Source of the DNA: Candidatus Baltobacteraceae bacterium
GTDB taxonomy: Bacteria > Vulcanimicrobiota > Vulcanimicrobiia > Vulcanimicrobiales > Vulcanimicrobiaceae
DNA: 64,000 bases
Assembly: GCA_036488875.1 (NCBI GenBank)
Contig: DASXGW010000003.1
Span: 1 to 64,000, forward strand
Direction of reading: 5' to 3'
The notes under the pieces are model-generated. The model ran no database searches. It was given only the letters and a program-made list of their open reading frames with translations, and had not been told where the DNA came from. This document shows positions 8,181-16,503 of the stretch, piece after piece; the first letter of the stretch is position 1, and every line of letters begins with the position of its first letter. A program made the translations under genes and the position numbers.

Positions 8181-8672
8181 TCAGCGAATAGTCCACGCCA
8201 GTGCGCCGGCAAGCACTCCCAAGTGGCAGGCGAATCCGCCGATGCACGCCTTGCCGGTGCCGGATTCGCGCTTCGCCCAGGCGCCGCGAAACGCCACGAC
8301 GGCGCAAAGGGTCACGGCGCACAAACCCGCGACCGACCAGTACAGCGCCGGTGCTCGAGCGGCGGAAACCAGGACGGCAAACGCGGACACCGCCGCTAAA
8401 GGTGCGAGCGCTGCGCCGAGCAGCGGGCGAAACATCTGCCCGTGGCCGACGCCGTAGCGCTGGAGCGTCGTCATCTCCCGGCGGTATCCCAACTCGAGCA
8501 GCGCCGCGCACAGCGCGCCGGATCCGGCGATCGACAGCACCGCCAGCACGTAGGCCGCCGACAGAGAGAAGCGCAGAAGCAGCGGAAGCATCGGAAGACA
8601 GAGCACCGCGATACTAAGCGCATAATACTTGAGGTACGTCGCGGCAACGTACCGGTCGAGTACGCTAAGCAT
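8181..8672 (-). CDS. LptF/LptG-like membrane permease lacking the periplasmic jellyroll
   Basis: A 163-residue membrane protein with about five helices. The first helix (LDRYVAATYLKYYALSIAV) and the cytoplasmic segment after helix 2 (ELGYRREMTTLQRYGVG followed by MFRPLL) resemble the N-terminal helix and coupling helix of LptF/LptG, the lipopolysaccharide export permeases. Full LptF/G proteins are about 350-380 residues with a beta-jellyroll between two three-helix halves. Here the jellyroll is absent and extra hydrophobic segments follow directly. The ATG at 8672 overlaps the upstream ABC ATPase gene by 8 bases, so the two are certainly coupled. Together they would form a minimal Lpt-type transporter. 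A degenerate ABC-2 permease is the alternative. Confidence 0.6.
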   Translation of the reverse strand: MLSVLDRYVAATYLKYYALSIAVLCLPMLPLLLRFSLSAAYVLAVLSIAGSGALCAALLELGYRREMTTLQRYGVGHGQMFRPLLGAALAPLAAVSAFAVLVSAARAPALYWSVAGLCAVTLCAVVAFRGAWAKRESGTGKACIGGFACHLGVLAGALAWTIR

Positions 8673-9375
8673 TGACTCGAAAGTAGAGCTTTGTGGCTTC
8701 AGCGGAGGCACGCGCCTCCTGGGCCGAGCTCGAAAACACGATCGAGCCGTCTCGAATGATGCTGATGGTGTCGGCTATCTCGAGAATAGCGTGGGCGTTA
8801 TGGTCAGTCAGCAAAATCCCCGTACCGCGCTCGCGAAACCGCCGAAGAATCGCCACACAATGCACCAAGTCAAAAGCCGAAAGACCAGGGAACGGCTCGT
8901 CGACGATCAGGAACTGCGGCTCTTGCACGTAGGCCAGCGCGAGGGCGAGAAACACCCGATCCGATCCCGCCATATCGCACGGGCGTTGGTCGAGCAGCCG
9001 CGTGAGGCGCAGGCTTTCTAAGCCGGCGAAGATTGCAGGTACGGATTTGGGCGCGGCAAGCTTGAGATTATCCAACGTCGATAAACCGGCCAAGAAATGC
9101 GGCGTTTGTGGAACGTACGCTAGGCCATCGGCGGCGCGTCCACTCGGCGGGCGAACGTCGAGGATGAGCGATCTGCCGTCGTCGCGCTCGAGAACCACAA
9201 TGCCCTTGTCCGCTTTTAGAAAGCCGGCCGCGATTTCGAATAGGGTACTCTTGCCGCTGCCGTTGGGGCCCTCCAATGCATGAATGGTGCCGCCGGCAAC
9301 GGCAAGGCACGCGCAATCGACGACGACGCGGCGTCCGTAGATTTTGGTAACGCCCTGAAAATACAGCTTCGGCAA
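8665..9375 (-). CDS. LptB-like ABC transporter ATPase with degenerate signature motif
   Basis: A 236-residue nucleotide-binding subunit. Walker A is GPNGSGKST (residues 36-44), the Q-loop is YVPQTPHFLAGLSTLDNL, Walker B is FLIVDEPF, and the H-loop is LLTDHN. The Q-loop wording and the TDHN H-loop are characteristic of LptB rather than of general ABC ATPases. The LSGGE signature is replaced by DMAGSDRV, which may weaken or alter ATP sandwiching. Translation appears to begin at a TTG, with GAGG six bases upstream. The GAGG lies inside a perfect hairpin. It probably powers the coupled LptF/G-like permease. The transported lipid is unknown. Confidence 0.8.
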   Translation of the reverse strand: MPKLYFQGVTKIYGRRVVVDCACLAVAGGTIHALEGPNGSGKSTLFEIAAGFLKADKGIVVLERDDGRSLILDVRPPSGRAADGLAYVPQTPHFLAGLSTLDNLKLAAPKSVPAIFAGLESLRLTRLLDQRPCDMAGSDRVFLALALAYVQEPQFLIVDEPFPGLSAFDLVHCVAILRRFRERGTGILLTDHNAHAILEIADTISIIRDGSIVFSSSAQEARASAEATKLYFRVNA

Positions 9376-9379
9376 TCGG

Positions 9380-9396
9380 AACCTCGCGGCGAGGTT
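9380..9396 (-). promoter_or_regulatory. Hairpin masking the ribosome site of the LptB-like gene
   Basis: On the minus strand a 7-bp perfect inverted repeat AACCTCG-CCG-CGAGGTT lies between the PH-like gene and the TTG start of the ABC ATPase. Its 3' arm contains the GAGG that would bind the ribosome six bases before TTG. No T-run follows, so it is not a terminator. It may hold translation down unless ribosomes from the upstream gene open it. Confidence 0.45.
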
Positions 9397-9402
9397 ACCA
9401 GG

Positions 9403-9837
9403 CTAGCTAGTCTTGCTGAGAATTGCCTCGTAAAGACCCTGCGGGTCATCGGTGCCGAGCGTGACGCGCCGGCCGTTTTTCTTCGTGATCATCACGCCTT
9501 GATAACCGGCGACGTTCCAAAGCCATCCATGCAGGATCGTCCAGTGAATCCCCCAGCCTTCCCAAAACCGCATCGTCGTGGTCTGCACCTCGTCGATATC
9601 CTCGAACGCAATGACGCCGCCCGGAATGCCGATGGTGAACGACCATGCGACGCCCCGAGAATCGACGCGCGTCGTGAGCTGCACGAATCCGATGCACATT
9701 GCCGCGACGACGGCAAATGCGGCGAGGTGTGCCGTGCTATCGGGGCCTGTGAGACCCGCGCGATACAAGGCGTAGAAGGTAACGGCTACAACCAGCAAGA
9801 TCCCAGGCGAGAACTGCCGGTGCTCGTAGGTCGGCAT
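9403..9837 (-). CDS. Membrane protein with bacterial PH-like domain
   Basis: A 144-residue protein. Two hydrophobic helices (about residues 12-28 and 36-52) are followed by a strand-rich domain reading VAWSFTIGIPGGVIAFEDIDEVQ, a tryptophan-rich segment, and KNGRRVTLGTDDPQGLYEAI. This helical-hairpin-plus-PH-like pattern occurs in small bacterial membrane proteins of unknown function. The ATG at 9837 was chosen because the longer reading frame overlaps the divergent aminopeptidase gene. It precedes the LptB/LptFG-like pair by 27 bases and probably shares their transcript, so it may be an accessory factor of that transporter. Confidence 0.7.
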   Translation of the reverse strand: MPTYEHRQFSPGILLVVAVTFYALYRAGLTGPDSTAHLAAFAVVAAMCIGFVQLTTRVDSRGVAWSFTIGIPGGVIAFEDIDEVQTTTMRFWEGWGIHWTILHGWLWNVAGYQGVMITKKNGRRVTLGTDDPQGLYEAILSKTS

Positions 9838-9859
9838 GGCTACTAATACGCGGTCAAGA

Positions 9860-12403
9860 ATGAAGCCCCCCGTGAACGTCAGAACGACGTTGCTCCTGAT
9901 TGCCGTCCTTGTCGCGGCGGCCGGTACCGGCGCGCGCGCGGCCACGGCAAAGCTTTCCAACGACGTCGTTCCGGTATCGTACGACTTGAGCGTTCACCCG
10001 TTCGCGCCCGGACCGACCGTGGAAGGCTCCGAAACGATCGTCGTGCGCCTCGGGCACGATCTGGGCGCCGTTACCCTTAATCAACTGCAGGTCAACGTTC
10101 GCGAGGCGACCATCGACGGCCAACCGGTCCGTCCCGCACTATCCGACAAGCTGCAGCAGCTGACACTCGTTGCATCCCGAAGGTTGAGCGCCGGCGAACA
10201 TTCGCTGCACCTCGACTTCGTAAGCCACCCGTCGTTCCCCGGATTCCAAGTCACGGGAACGCCCGCTAACTTGTATTACGCCACCGCATTTGAGCCGTCA
10301 CAGGCGCGTGCCTCGTTTCCGTGTTTCGACGAGCCGCAGTTTCGCGCGCGCTTCACCTTGCACGTGAAAGCGCCGGCGGCCGCGACGGTCATCTCGAATA
10401 TGCCCGAGACGCGCGTCACCCCGGACTCCGACGGGATGTCCGTGCACGATTTCCAGCCGACGCCGCCGATGCCCACGTATCTCGTGACGTACGATATCGG
10501 CAAGTTCACGCACGCCGACGGCGAAGTCGACGGCAAGCCGGTTCGCATCTTTGCGGCGCCCGGCCGAGAGGCGCAAGAGCGCGCGGTGCTGAGCGATACC
10601 GAAGCGATCGTGCCGTTCTACACGAAGTTTTTCTCGACCCCGTATCCCTTACCGAAGCTCGACGTCGTCGTCGTTAAGGGCGGCTTTGACTCAGCGCTCG
10701 AGGGGTGGGGCGCGATCAACGTCTACGACGAAAATGAAGTTTTCGGCGACCAGCTGGGCCGAGAAGAACTGCTCGCCCACGAGATCGCGCACCAGTGGGT
10801 CGGCGATCTCGTCGACATGGCGTGGTGGCGCGACACGTTTGTCGCCGAGGGGCTTGCCGAGTTCGCCGAACGGCAAGCCGTCGCGCACGTTTTCTCCGGC
10901 GTCACCTCCTGGATAGACGACGATAGCGACGTGGGGGCCATCCTGAACCGCCCGATCAAGCCGGGCACGAAGCCTTTGATTGGCGCGCGCATCGCCACCG
11001 ACCTCAACGACGACGACTTTCAGGCATTCGACCTGGCGACCTACGATAAGGGCGCCGCGATCGTGCGACAGTGGCAGCGGCTCGTCGGCGACGAGGCGTT
11101 TGCGCGCGCGATCGCCGGTTATCTGCGGGCGCACGCCTACGGAAGCGCGACGTTCGAACAGTTTTGGAGCGCGTTTCCCGAGCCCAACGCACGGGCGTAT
11201 GCCAGTGCGTGGTTCGAGCATCCCGGCTATCCCATCGTCACGCTCGACGCGTCGTGTATCGGGGGAACGTCGCACGTATCGGTCTCGCAGCGCGCGTTCG
11301 TTGCCGATGCCACGGTGGGCGCCGCATATCGTAGGCAGCTCTGGCCGTTTCCGCTCGTGCTTCGCGTGGCGGGTCGGGAGCGCGTGCTGTCGGTTCCTGC
11401 GCAGCCGTACAGCCGGTTCGAAGTACCCGGCTGCGGCGTCTCGGCGGTCGATGACGATTTCCGGCCCTATATGCGACTGCTGTACCGCGGCGACGCATTG
11501 CGCGACATCGCCGCGCGCGCTCCACGCGAACGAAACCGGCTACTGCAAGACTACAGCGCGGCGCAGCAATACGGGTACGTGACCGGCGGCGACTACGAAG
11601 CCATCATCAGCGCCGCGGGTTCACTCAACGACATCGACGGGCTCACCGTCCGCTCCATCGCCTCGAGATTCTCTGACATCGCCGGCGCGGTGCGCGGCTC
11701 AGCCTCGTTCGCGACCATCGCGAACATCGACGAGCGAGTTCTGCGTCCGGTGATTCCCGGCGCGCTCGACGGCATTACCGACTTTTGGTCCGCGCAAGCG
11801 CAAAGCAGCGCCTTGATGGCACTGGCCGACGTCGGCGATGCGCGCTTCTCGACGCAGGCCCGCGAGGTGACGCTCGAGCGCGCGGCGTCGGGGTGGCCGA
11901 TGGGCCGTTCGGGAATGGCGTGGTCGGCGGCCGCTGCAGGCGGCGTGACGGCAGGCCAAGCTGACGTCGAACGCGTCGAGTCGATGTTGCGCGCCGGGCA
12001 GTTTCAAGAGTTGGGGCAAGTGTTTTTAACGCACGTCTCGGATAAGACCCTGTTGGCCGAGATTCTCGACGACGCGATTCGCGATCGCCACATCGCGGGC
12101 GACTCGTTCAGCGAGTTTCTCTTTGACGTCGGCTCCATGCACCCGGACGTCGCGTACGAGTATCTGCGCGCGCACCTGCGCTCGGTTCGTGCAACGCTTC
12201 CTCCGTCGCAACAGGCCTACGCCATTTGCAGCGGCGTTGCCAACGCGCTCTGGCCCGCCGCGAGCCCGAAGACGCTCGAAGCGTTCCTCGCGAGCATCGT
12301 GTCGCCGAACGACAGAGCGGTTCTGCTCAAAGCCGACACGGAAATCGAGCGACACTGGCACGACCGCCAAACCCTGGAACGCGAACTGCGAGCGCCCTCG
12401 TGA
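9860..12403 (+). CDS. Secreted M1-family zinc aminopeptidase
   Basis: An 847-residue gluzincin with a signal peptide (cleavage near residue 27). The zinc site is HEIAHQW (H307, E308, H311), with E330 eighteen residues on, in VAEGLAEF, as required for HExxHx18E. The exopeptidase GAMEN loop is altered to SALEG, directly before WGAINVYDE. The glutamate that recognises the free amino end is kept. An N-terminal beta domain (about 30-230) and a C-terminal helical ERAP1_C-like domain (about 540-840) complete the standard four-domain M1 layout. It removes N-terminal residues from peptides, probably in the periplasm. ATG 9860 gives the proper signal peptide and avoids overlapping the divergent gene. 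Confidence 0.92.
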   Translation: MKPPVNVRTTLLLIAVLVAAAGTGARAATAKLSNDVVPVSYDLSVHPFAPGPTVEGSETIVVRLGHDLGAVTLNQLQVNVREATIDGQPVRPALSDKLQQLTLVASRRLSAGEHSLHLDFVSHPSFPGFQVTGTPANLYYATAFEPSQARASFPCFDEPQFRARFTLHVKAPAAATVISNMPETRVTPDSDGMSVHDFQPTPPMPTYLVTYDIGKFTHADGEVDGKPVRIFAAPGREAQERAVLSDTEAIVPFYTKFFSTPYPLPKLDVVVVKGGFDSALEGWGAINVYDENEVFGDQLGREELLAHEIAHQWVGDLVDMAWWRDTFVAEGLAEFAERQAVAHVFSGVTSWIDDDSDVGAILNRPIKPGTKPLIGARIATDLNDDDFQAFDLATYDKGAAIVRQWQRLVGDEAFARAIAGYLRAHAYGSATFEQFWSAFPEPNARAYASAWFEHPGYPIVTLDASCIGGTSHVSVSQRAFVADATVGAAYRRQLWPFPLVLRVAGRERVLSVPAQPYSRFEVPGCGVSAVDDDFRPYMRLLYRGDALRDIAARAPRERNRLLQDYSAAQQYGYVTGGDYEAIISAAGSLNDIDGLTVRSIASRFSDIAGAVRGSASFATIANIDERVLRPVIPGALDGITDFWSAQAQSSALMALADVGDARFSTQAREVTLERAASGWPMGRSGMAWSAAAAGGVTAGQADVERVESMLRAGQFQELGQVFLTHVSDKTLLAEILDDAIRDRHIAGDSFSEFLFDVGSMHPDVAYEYLRAHLRSVRATLPPSQQAYAICSGVANALWPAASPKTLEAFLASIVSPNDRAVLLKADTEIERHWHDRQTLERELRAPS

Positions 12404-12954
12404 GGTTGTTACGCTCTTTAAGTCGAGCTGCGGCACTCACGCTTTTTGTGCTCCCCATTTCCGCGCGCGCTGCATGCGGATTCGGCATTCCTCCGAGCTA
12501 TTCTGACATTGACGAAGTGATCGTCACGCAGACGGGCTGCGGAAGCACGTTAACGCCCGGAACGCCCGACGCGCTGCGATGTTCTAAGTTTTGGGTAGAG
12601 TTCGGAAAGCCTGATGGAACAGAATACTCGCAATTCAATCTTGAAAACGGCGTGGGCGACTTTCACCTATCCGCGTCGGTCGAAGATGCTCGGAAGGTCC
12701 TCGCTGCCGACCGGTTCTTCGAGCTCAATCCACCGGCGCAACAGGTACCAACCGATACAGCCTTGGCCACGGTAACGGTTCACCGATGCGCGACAACAGT
12801 GAGCCTCAAGATCTACAGCGAACCACAAGCCTCGCCCAGTGATGCTCAAACCAATCGGCTTCTCGATGACTTGCGCAAGCTCGTCCGCATGTCGACAGAG
12901 AAAAGGCTCGATACGAACCCGCACGTCCCCCCGGACATCGACCTTTGGTACTAG
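12400..12954 (+). CDS. Exported protein of unknown function, DUF6438-like
   Basis: A 184-residue precursor read from a GTG that overlaps the aminopeptidase stop as GTGA, so the two are coupled. A signal peptide (cleavage near residue 25) is followed by a domain with VIVTQTGCGS at its start, a DGTEYSQF strand, a RFFELNP segment and TDTALATVTVHR. That order resembles DUF6438 (a C-containing start, then strand, FF.L and TD..tvtv segments), but I cannot confirm it without a profile search. Codon use is less GC-extreme than that of its neighbour. No catalytic residues are evident. Confidence 0.75.
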   Translation: MRLLRSLSRAAALTLFVLPISARAACGFGIPPSYSDIDEVIVTQTGCGSTLTPGTPDALRCSKFWVEFGKPDGTEYSQFNLENGVGDFHLSASVEDARKVLAADRFFELNPPAQQVPTDTALATVTVHRCATTVSLKIYSEPQASPSDAQTNRLLDDLRKLVRMSTEKRLDTNPHVPPDIDLWY

Positions 12955-13163
12955 CTGGCTAGCTTGTCTTCGGGAAGTGCGAGCGCGACGCCGCCGGAAA
13001 GATTTTGCGGCAGCGGTTTGCGCGGAACCATCGCTCCGGCTAAGCCGTCATCGTCGTCGTCCGTAACGCGCGGAGCGCGCACTGGACTTTGGTATGGCAT
13101 CCGCGACGAGTCGGTGACGAGTTCCCGTCGCCGGCCGCGGAAGACCCGGGAAAACCATCGCAT
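12951..13163 (-). CDS. Possible small basic protein of unknown function
   Basis: A 70-residue reading frame with an Arg-rich start, a DDDDD run in the middle and a C-terminal GGVALALPEDKLAS segment. It ends overlapping the convergent gene by 4 bases and starts 20 bases from the divergent methyltransferase, filling an otherwise empty 229-base gap. A weak GAGG lies too close to the ATG to be convincing. I recognise no family. Confidence 0.4.
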   Translation of the reverse strand: MRWFSRVFRGRRRELVTDSSRMPYQSPVRAPRVTDDDDDGLAGAMVPRKPLPQNLSGGVALALPEDKLAS

Positions 13164-13183
13164 CGCCTCGATTGTAGCACAGC

Positions 13184-13936
13184 ATGGACCTCAGCGAGCA
13201 CGCCGCAGCTAATCGCGCCTACTGGGATCGCAAAAGCGACGAGTATCAATCGGCGCATGGCGAGCAGCTCGCGGCGCATCCGATGGCGTGGGGCGCCTGG
13301 TCGATTCCGGAAAGCGAACTAAATATTCTCGGCGACGTCGTAGGCAAAGACGTTCTGGAGTTCGGCTGCGGCGCCGCACAATGGTCGATCGCGCTCACCA
13401 AAGGCGGCGCGCGCTGCGTCGGGCTCGACAACTCCGAACGCCAGTTAGAACACGCGCGGGCAAACCAACGAGCGGCCGGTGTGGACTTTCCGCTGATCCA
13501 CGCTTCCGCCGAAAACGTCCCGTTGCCCGGCGCGTCGTTCGACATCGTGTTTTGCGACCACGGGGCAATGACGTTCGCCGACCCGTTCCGCACGGTGCCC
13601 GAAGCAGCGCGCCTGTTGCGCCCGGCCGGTCTGTTCGCATTTTCAATCGGAACCCCGGTACTGTTCGTCTGCTGGAACAAATCCGCCGACCGGATCGGGA
13701 CGACCCTCCGGGAAAACTATTTCGACCTTCGCCGCGACGACGACGGATCGAGTGTGGTGTTCACGCTCCCGTACGGCAAATGGATCGAGCTCTTTCGCGA
13801 CAACGGTTTCGAAGTCGAAGCCCTCATCGAGTTGCGTCCGCCGCCCAATGCGCAAACAACCTACAACGACTTCGTCACGTACGAGTGGGCGCGAAACTGG
13901 CCCGCAGAGCACGTCTGGCGTGTCCGCCTCCGCTAG
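13184..13936 (+). CDS. Class I SAM-dependent methyltransferase
   Basis: A 250-residue Methyltransf_11-type enzyme. Motif I is VLEFGCGAAQWS (about residues 62-73), which holds SAM, GLDNSE is the acidic end of strand 2, ASAENVPLP is motif II, and FDIVFCDHGAMTFAD is motif III/IV. An N-terminal helix with NRAYWDRKSDEYQ is typical of small-molecule methyltransferases of this class. The substrate cannot be told: no pathway genes are adjacent, and it is followed 38 bases later by a membrane sensor gene. Cytoplasmic. Confidence 0.85.
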   Translation: MDLSEHAAANRAYWDRKSDEYQSAHGEQLAAHPMAWGAWSIPESELNILGDVVGKDVLEFGCGAAQWSIALTKGGARCVGLDNSERQLEHARANQRAAGVDFPLIHASAENVPLPGASFDIVFCDHGAMTFADPFRTVPEAARLLRPAGLFAFSIGTPVLFVCWNKSADRIGTTLRENYFDLRRDDDGSSVVFTLPYGKWIELFRDNGFEVEALIELRPPPNAQTTYNDFVTYEWARNWPAEHVWRVRLR

Positions 13937-13974
13937 CGGGCGTTTGAACCCCGAAGACCGAAGGGTGGCCGCCA

Positions 13975-15732
13975 ATGAACTCCGCGATGAATAAACCAAT
14001 CGTGGGCTATATCTTAGCGTTCGTCGCCATCGCCATGTTGGCGCTGATCTTTGGCGAGGCATGGTCGCCGCTGACGCATACCACCTGGGGCGTGGGAATG
14101 GCTCCGTCGGGCGACCGCGCTGCCGTAGCTCGCGTTTTGCCGAGTAGCGCAGCATACAAAGCCGGCGTTCGCGTCGGCGATCAGATCGACGTCATGTCCA
14201 TGCCGCTCGGCGATCGCATGCGCCTACGATCGGCTTTTAGCCCAATCGGTACGCAGATCACCTTGCCGATCGTTCGGAACGGACAGCGGCAACTCGTAAC
14301 GATCGTTGCAGGGCCGCGCGCGGGCACGTCGCGCCTGTCTGGATGGTCTTTCCTCCTAGGCGGTTCCATAGCACTGCTGATCGTCGCCCTTATTGCGTGG
14401 CGAAAGCCTTCCACCGCCACGGCAGCGCTCGTGCTCTACGGCATGGGCTCGTGCACGACGGGCGGCGTGGTCGCGCAGTTTTCGTGGCTCCGCGACCCCT
14501 GGTATGCGATTGTCGCAATATTCGTCGTCACGGCGTTCTCGACTTTGCCCGTTGCGGCGCTCCTGCCGTTCATCGTGAGGTTTCCTCGTCCGCCCGAAAC
14601 ACACCCAGGGCGAATCCGCTTGCGTGTCGCGGACGGCCTGTTTTGGGCGGCCGCGGTCCTCTGCCTATTTGAGGCGCTGTACGAGCCGGTCTTATATGCT
14701 AGCTGGTTCGCGTTCGACACGGCCATGACGATGGGTCTGATGGCGCTCGTACTGGCGTTTGCGGTGATGGCTTATCGCGATGCAGGCGGCGAAGACCGCC
14801 GGCGTATCGGCTGGGTCCTCACTGGTCTAATCATCAGTGCCGCGGGATACACGGCATTCAACACGATGGATACGTTCATGGTCGGCGGCTGGATCGCTCC
14901 GTTCGCGGCAATAGCTGCGACGCAGCTGCTGCAATGCGCGTTGCCGCTCGCGCTTGGGTACGCCGTGCTGCGCCATCGCGTGCTCGACATAGGCTTCGCT
15001 CTCAATCGCACGATGGTCTACGGTGTAATTACCGCGATGGTCGTCGTCGTGGTCAGCCTCGTCGACTGGCTCAGCAGCCGCCTGATCAGCGAACAGCGCT
15101 GGGCGCTCGCTTTCGAGGCCGTGATTACCATTGGCTTCGGCTTTGCACTGAACTACATTCACGGCAAAACCGAGCGTCTCGTCGACCGCATCGTCTTTCG
15201 CGCGCGTCACCTTGCCGAAAAGCGCATCGAGTATCGCATCGGCGCGTTGGGATTTTCATCGTCGGCGTCGGCGATCGATGAAGCGCTGGCGGACGACGCC
15301 CCGCGGATACTGGATCTGTCGTCTGCCGCTGTCTTCGGCCGTCTCGCGGAGAACGAGCCGTTCACGCGCAAGGCGTCCTTCGGTTGGAACGACGGATCCA
15401 CTTCGGCGATTATCGACGATTCGCTCCTGGTTCGCACGCTGCGCTCGCTCGAGCGCCCGGTGGTACTCGACGACGTGGCGATCGCCGTCGACAACGCTCC
15501 GGACGGCGCAGCACGTCCGGCGATTGCGATTCCGATCGTTACGCAGCACGAGCTTATCGGCTTCGCGCTCTTCGGCAGCCGCAGCGACGGCGCGCTGCCC
15601 GATCCAGAAGAGATCGGGCTACTCGCGCAACTCTGTTCGGCTGCCGGAAACGCTTACGGTGCGGTCGAGGCGCGGCAGTGGCGCGAGCGCGCCGCCACCC
15701 TCGAACGATCGTTAGCGCTACAAAGCTCCTAG
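13975..15732 (+). CDS. PDZ-membrane-GAF sensor protein without a kinase domain
   Basis: A 585-residue protein. One N-terminal helix anchors a PDZ-like domain (about residues 35-112) with the core VLPSSAAYKAGVRVGDQIDVM. Then come seven to eight membrane helices (about 120-390), and a cytoplasmic C-terminal domain (about 420-575) with the GAF-like pattern PAIAIPIVTQHELIGFALFG. No histidine-kinase, GGDEF or HTH output domain follows, unlike most proteins with this membrane region. It therefore looks like a sensor or scaffold that passes a signal by contact. AAGGGTGG lies well placed before ATG 13975. Another ATG lies 12 bases on. Confidence 0.75.
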   Translation: MNSAMNKPIVGYILAFVAIAMLALIFGEAWSPLTHTTWGVGMAPSGDRAAVARVLPSSAAYKAGVRVGDQIDVMSMPLGDRMRLRSAFSPIGTQITLPIVRNGQRQLVTIVAGPRAGTSRLSGWSFLLGGSIALLIVALIAWRKPSTATAALVLYGMGSCTTGGVVAQFSWLRDPWYAIVAIFVVTAFSTLPVAALLPFIVRFPRPPETHPGRIRLRVADGLFWAAAVLCLFEALYEPVLYASWFAFDTAMTMGLMALVLAFAVMAYRDAGGEDRRRIGWVLTGLIISAAGYTAFNTMDTFMVGGWIAPFAAIAATQLLQCALPLALGYAVLRHRVLDIGFALNRTMVYGVITAMVVVVVSLVDWLSSRLISEQRWALAFEAVITIGFGFALNYIHGKTERLVDRIVFRARHLAEKRIEYRIGALGFSSSASAIDEALADDAPRILDLSSAAVFGRLAENEPFTRKASFGWNDGSTSAIIDDSLLVRTLRSLERPVVLDDVAIAVDNAPDGAARPAIAIPIVTQHELIGFALFGSRSDGALPDPEEIGLLAQLCSAAGNAYGAVEARQWRERAATLERSLALQSS

Positions 15733-16035
15733 AATCTTTTGGGCAAACTCCGGCGCGAAGTGCTGGATCACTTGCGGATTGCTCGAGATCAGCGATACGA
15801 CGTCTTGCTTGAGCGCTTGAGGATCCGATCCATGCTGCGCAACTATTTGCATGAGTTGCTGTGCCATATCCGGATCGCCGTTCTGCTGCGCGTTCTGCGC
15901 CGCCGTTTGAACGTGCTGCGCGACTTCCTCGTGCGGCATCGTGTTGACTTGCTCCGATGCGGCTTGGCTGACCGAGCCCTGATCGATTTCGCCGGTCGTG
16001 AATTTTTGAACGAGCCCCTCAACCTCATTAAACAT
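15718..16035 (-). CDS. Small Gln/Asn-rich helical protein of unknown function
   Basis: A 105-residue soluble protein. It is rich in Gln and Ala, with amphipathic helices such as EEVAQHVQTAAQNAQQ and DPDMAQQLMQIVAQHG, and ends APEFAQKILGAL. A strong AGGAGG site lies before the ATG at 16035, so expression is probably high. The gene ends inside the convergent sensor gene by 15 bases. There is no signal peptide and I recognise no family. The acidic, helical, Gln-rich composition is compatible with a stress or chaperone-like small protein, but nothing in the sequence decides this. Confidence 0.75.
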   Translation of the reverse strand: MFNEVEGLVQKFTTGEIDQGSVSQAASEQVNTMPHEEVAQHVQTAAQNAQQNGDPDMAQQLMQIVAQHGSDPQALKQDVVSLISSNPQVIQHFAPEFAQKILGAL

Positions 16036-16086
16036 GGCGCCTCCTAGCGTAGAGGCCTCGTACTTTCCCGGGGTAGCGGCTTTAAA

Positions 16087-16503
16087 TCAAGCTCGCTTGG
16101 GACGCGCTTTAGCGGCGACTTTCTTAGGCTTAGCGCCCAATTCGATGAGGTCCACCGCCTCACGAACGAGCGCCTTGAACGCCTTCTCGTCGATCTTTTC
16201 ACCTTCGGCGAAATCGATTGCGCGGCGCACGTTCCCCTCGAGGCTCGAGTTGAAGAGTTTGGACGGATCCTTGAGCTTGGCGCCGTTGGCGAACGTGGTC
16301 TTGATTGCAGCTTTATAGGACTCGCCCGTGCAGATGATTTTGCCGTCGTGATACCACGTCGGCACCCCGCGCCACTTCCACTCCTCGACGACGTCGGGAT
16401 CGGCGGATTTGATCAACGCGCGGACCTTGGCGAGCGTCTTGCCGCGCCAGTCTCCCAGCTCGGCAATCTGCTCGTCGATCAACTTTGATGGTGACTTACT
16501 CAT
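16087..16503 (-). CDS. DUF1801-family protein
   Basis: A 138-residue protein with the DUF1801 hallmark pattern: DWRGKTLAKVRALIKSADP near the start, EEWKWRGVPTWYHDGKIIC, a GA.LKDPSKLFN stretch, and a lysine-rich tail after residue 118. These frataxin-like-fold proteins are widespread but have no firmly assigned reaction. The ATG overlaps the VOC gene stop by 4 bases, and that gene follows the ECF sigma gene, so all three share an operon. Such small proteins often sit in ECF41-type regulons, which suggests this is a sigma-factor target. Confidence 0.85.
   Translation of the reverse strand: MSKSPSKLIDEQIAELGDWRGKTLAKVRALIKSADPDVVEEWKWRGVPTWYHDGKIICTGESYKAAIKTTFANGAKLKDPSKLFNSSLEGNVRRAIDFAEGEKIDEKAFKALVREAVDLIELGAKPKKVAAKARPKRA

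Noticed and set aside
12226-12399. 58-codon N-terminal extension of the exported protein at 12400
   Set aside because: It would overlap the aminopeptidase gene, is Arg-rich, and would bury the clear signal peptide that starts at GTG 12400.
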